From positions 248,001 through 312,000 of the forward strand of contig CAOLHI010000621.1 in NCBI GenBank assembly GCA_948474755.1: DNA of 64,000 nt. The letters run 5' to 3'. The translations under genes and the position numbers were made by a program. Below, piece after piece: positions 63,001 through 64,000 of the stretch (position 1 is its first letter; every line of letters starts with the position of its first letter). The DNA comes from Ctenosaura bakeri. Taxonomy: Eukaryota > Chordata > Lepidosauria > Squamata > Iguanidae. The notes under the pieces are model-generated. The model made no database searches. It saw only the letters and a program-made list of their open reading frames with translations, and had not been told where the DNA came from.

Positions 63001-64000
63001 TCATCTGGTTTATGATCTCATAACTACTGAAGAGGATCCCACCTGTTTTTTTGTTTTTTGTTTTTTTTAATGTTAAACCATGCAAGGGCCCCCATGACCT
63101 GAAGGTCAATCCCCATTCCTGAAGGCTTCTAGGAAAGGCAGTTTGTTTTGCTAGAAAACAGGCAGTCTGAGGGAGTCAGAAAAACTTAGGACTGTAAAAA
63201 GACAAAAAAACAAAAGAGACTTAGGGGCTGCATGAAGCCCAAGGGCCACACTTTGCCCACCCTTGATAAATATAAAGCCAGGCCTTTTACTTGGACAAAA
63301 TGCTAAATCATGCAGGGGCAGCTGCTGAGTGGGCTTCTTGTCCTCTGTTTTCTCATTCTGCTCATTCCCTTAGGCAACTGGGGAGGAGACAGGATGGCCT
63401 TGTGGCCCCATCAGAGCAAAGGAGGAACAGTGACAGCTACAATGGAAGGCAAGCACAAGGTTGGCCCAGGCCTTTCCTCCTGGCCTTTTGCTGACAGTCT
63501 GCTAGGGGTTATGCTGCAGGCTCTCTCGCTTTCTGTGTTTGTGCCTCTCTCTCCGTGTTGTCCTCCTCTTACAGGAGATTTTACAGTTAGAACAAAAGCA
63601 GTCAAAGCCATATTAATCTCTCTTGAGAAAGGAAGTCTCTGGTGGCTCCAGTCCAGTGGAGATAGATAAATCCGAGCCTGTAAAAGCCAAATACCCAAGC
63701 AAAGGCAACAATGAGGGAAGGAAATATAAGGGAACCTATGGGATAGAATGTCAGCCACATTTTCCTCTGCTTAAGGCATGTCTGCAATGAGAAGCCTTTT
63801 CCACAAGTGGACTGGTTTTATTCCATTCTTCTAAGTTCTCCTATAAAATGGCAGGCTTGTGGAGAAGGTATGACATCTTTGGAGACCGAGCACTTTCCTC
63901 CAGAGGCTACATCATATTTACTGGAATTAGGTGCCTGGAGAGCCCGCACAAATATTTTTATCAACAGGTTTCATTTTTTCAACAGATTTCTAGTTCCCTT
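63001..64000. other. Intergenic, no feature recognised
   Basis: Overlapping short open frames on both strands near 63290-63790 have no family features or splice-consistent structure. Nothing else can be supported to the window end. Confidence 0.45.

Noticed and set aside
33340..64000. Search for SYNPO exons, the expected next gene beyond MYOZ3
   Set aside because: No open frame resembling synaptopodin was found; it may lie beyond the window or be non-syntenic here.

Overview
The window is vertebrate nuclear DNA, most likely from a squamate reptile (lizard or snake). The reasons are interrupted genes with GT-AG introns, two recognisable vertebrate genes, and a repeat mixture typical of squamates: L1, L2-like, CR1-like and Bov-B LINEs, a Sauria-type SINE with the (AGCAAT)n tail, 5S-rRNA-derived SINEs, a tRNA-derived SINE family, Tigger, hAT and Harbinger-like DNA transposons, and retroviral-type LTRs. 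No bacterial features, CRISPR arrays or rRNA genes were seen. The species call is an inference from repeat content, not from a search.

Genes. (1) 218-13061, plus strand: RBM22, the spliceosomal CCCH/RRM protein. Nine coding exons encode 385 residues with correct phases and reach the stop. The first coding exon or exons (about 36 residues by comparison with the mammalian protein) lie left of the window. (2) 33320-17018, minus strand: MYOZ3-like myozenin/calsarcin. Five coding exons join in phase to 246 residues ending in the myozenin PDZ-ligand tail ESEDL. The two genes are tail to tail, with about 4 kb between stop codons. The same RBM22-MYOZ3 neighbourhood is known on human 5q33. The exon models were built by hand from splice sites and reading phase.

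Layout. 1-13 kb: RBM22. Its large intron (920-9624) holds a nearly complete 6.9-kb L1 in antisense, itself inserted into a Tigger-type transposon; a CR1-like tail lies in a later intron. 13-17 kb: the convergent 3' ends. 17-33.3 kb: MYOZ3, whose introns hold a solo LTR inside a SINE, a hAT element carrying a minisatellite, an LTR with retroviral leader, and L2 fragments. 33.3-64 kb: no further coding exon recognised. This part holds a Sauria SINE, a miRNA-like hairpin, a Harbinger-like element, decayed Bov-B, a hAT inside a SINE, an L2 reverse-transcriptase fragment, a family of Harbinger-like MITEs, a CCTCCAAC-ended DNA element family, and microsatellites. The MYOZ3 promoter or 5' noncoding exon probably lies here but could not be placed.

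The two genes have no shared pathway. RBM22 acts in the catalytic core of the spliceosome in all cells; MYOZ3 is a Z-disc protein of fast skeletal muscle. The most informative non-genic content is the set of nested insertions, where target-site duplications or a paralogous empty site fix the element boundaries.
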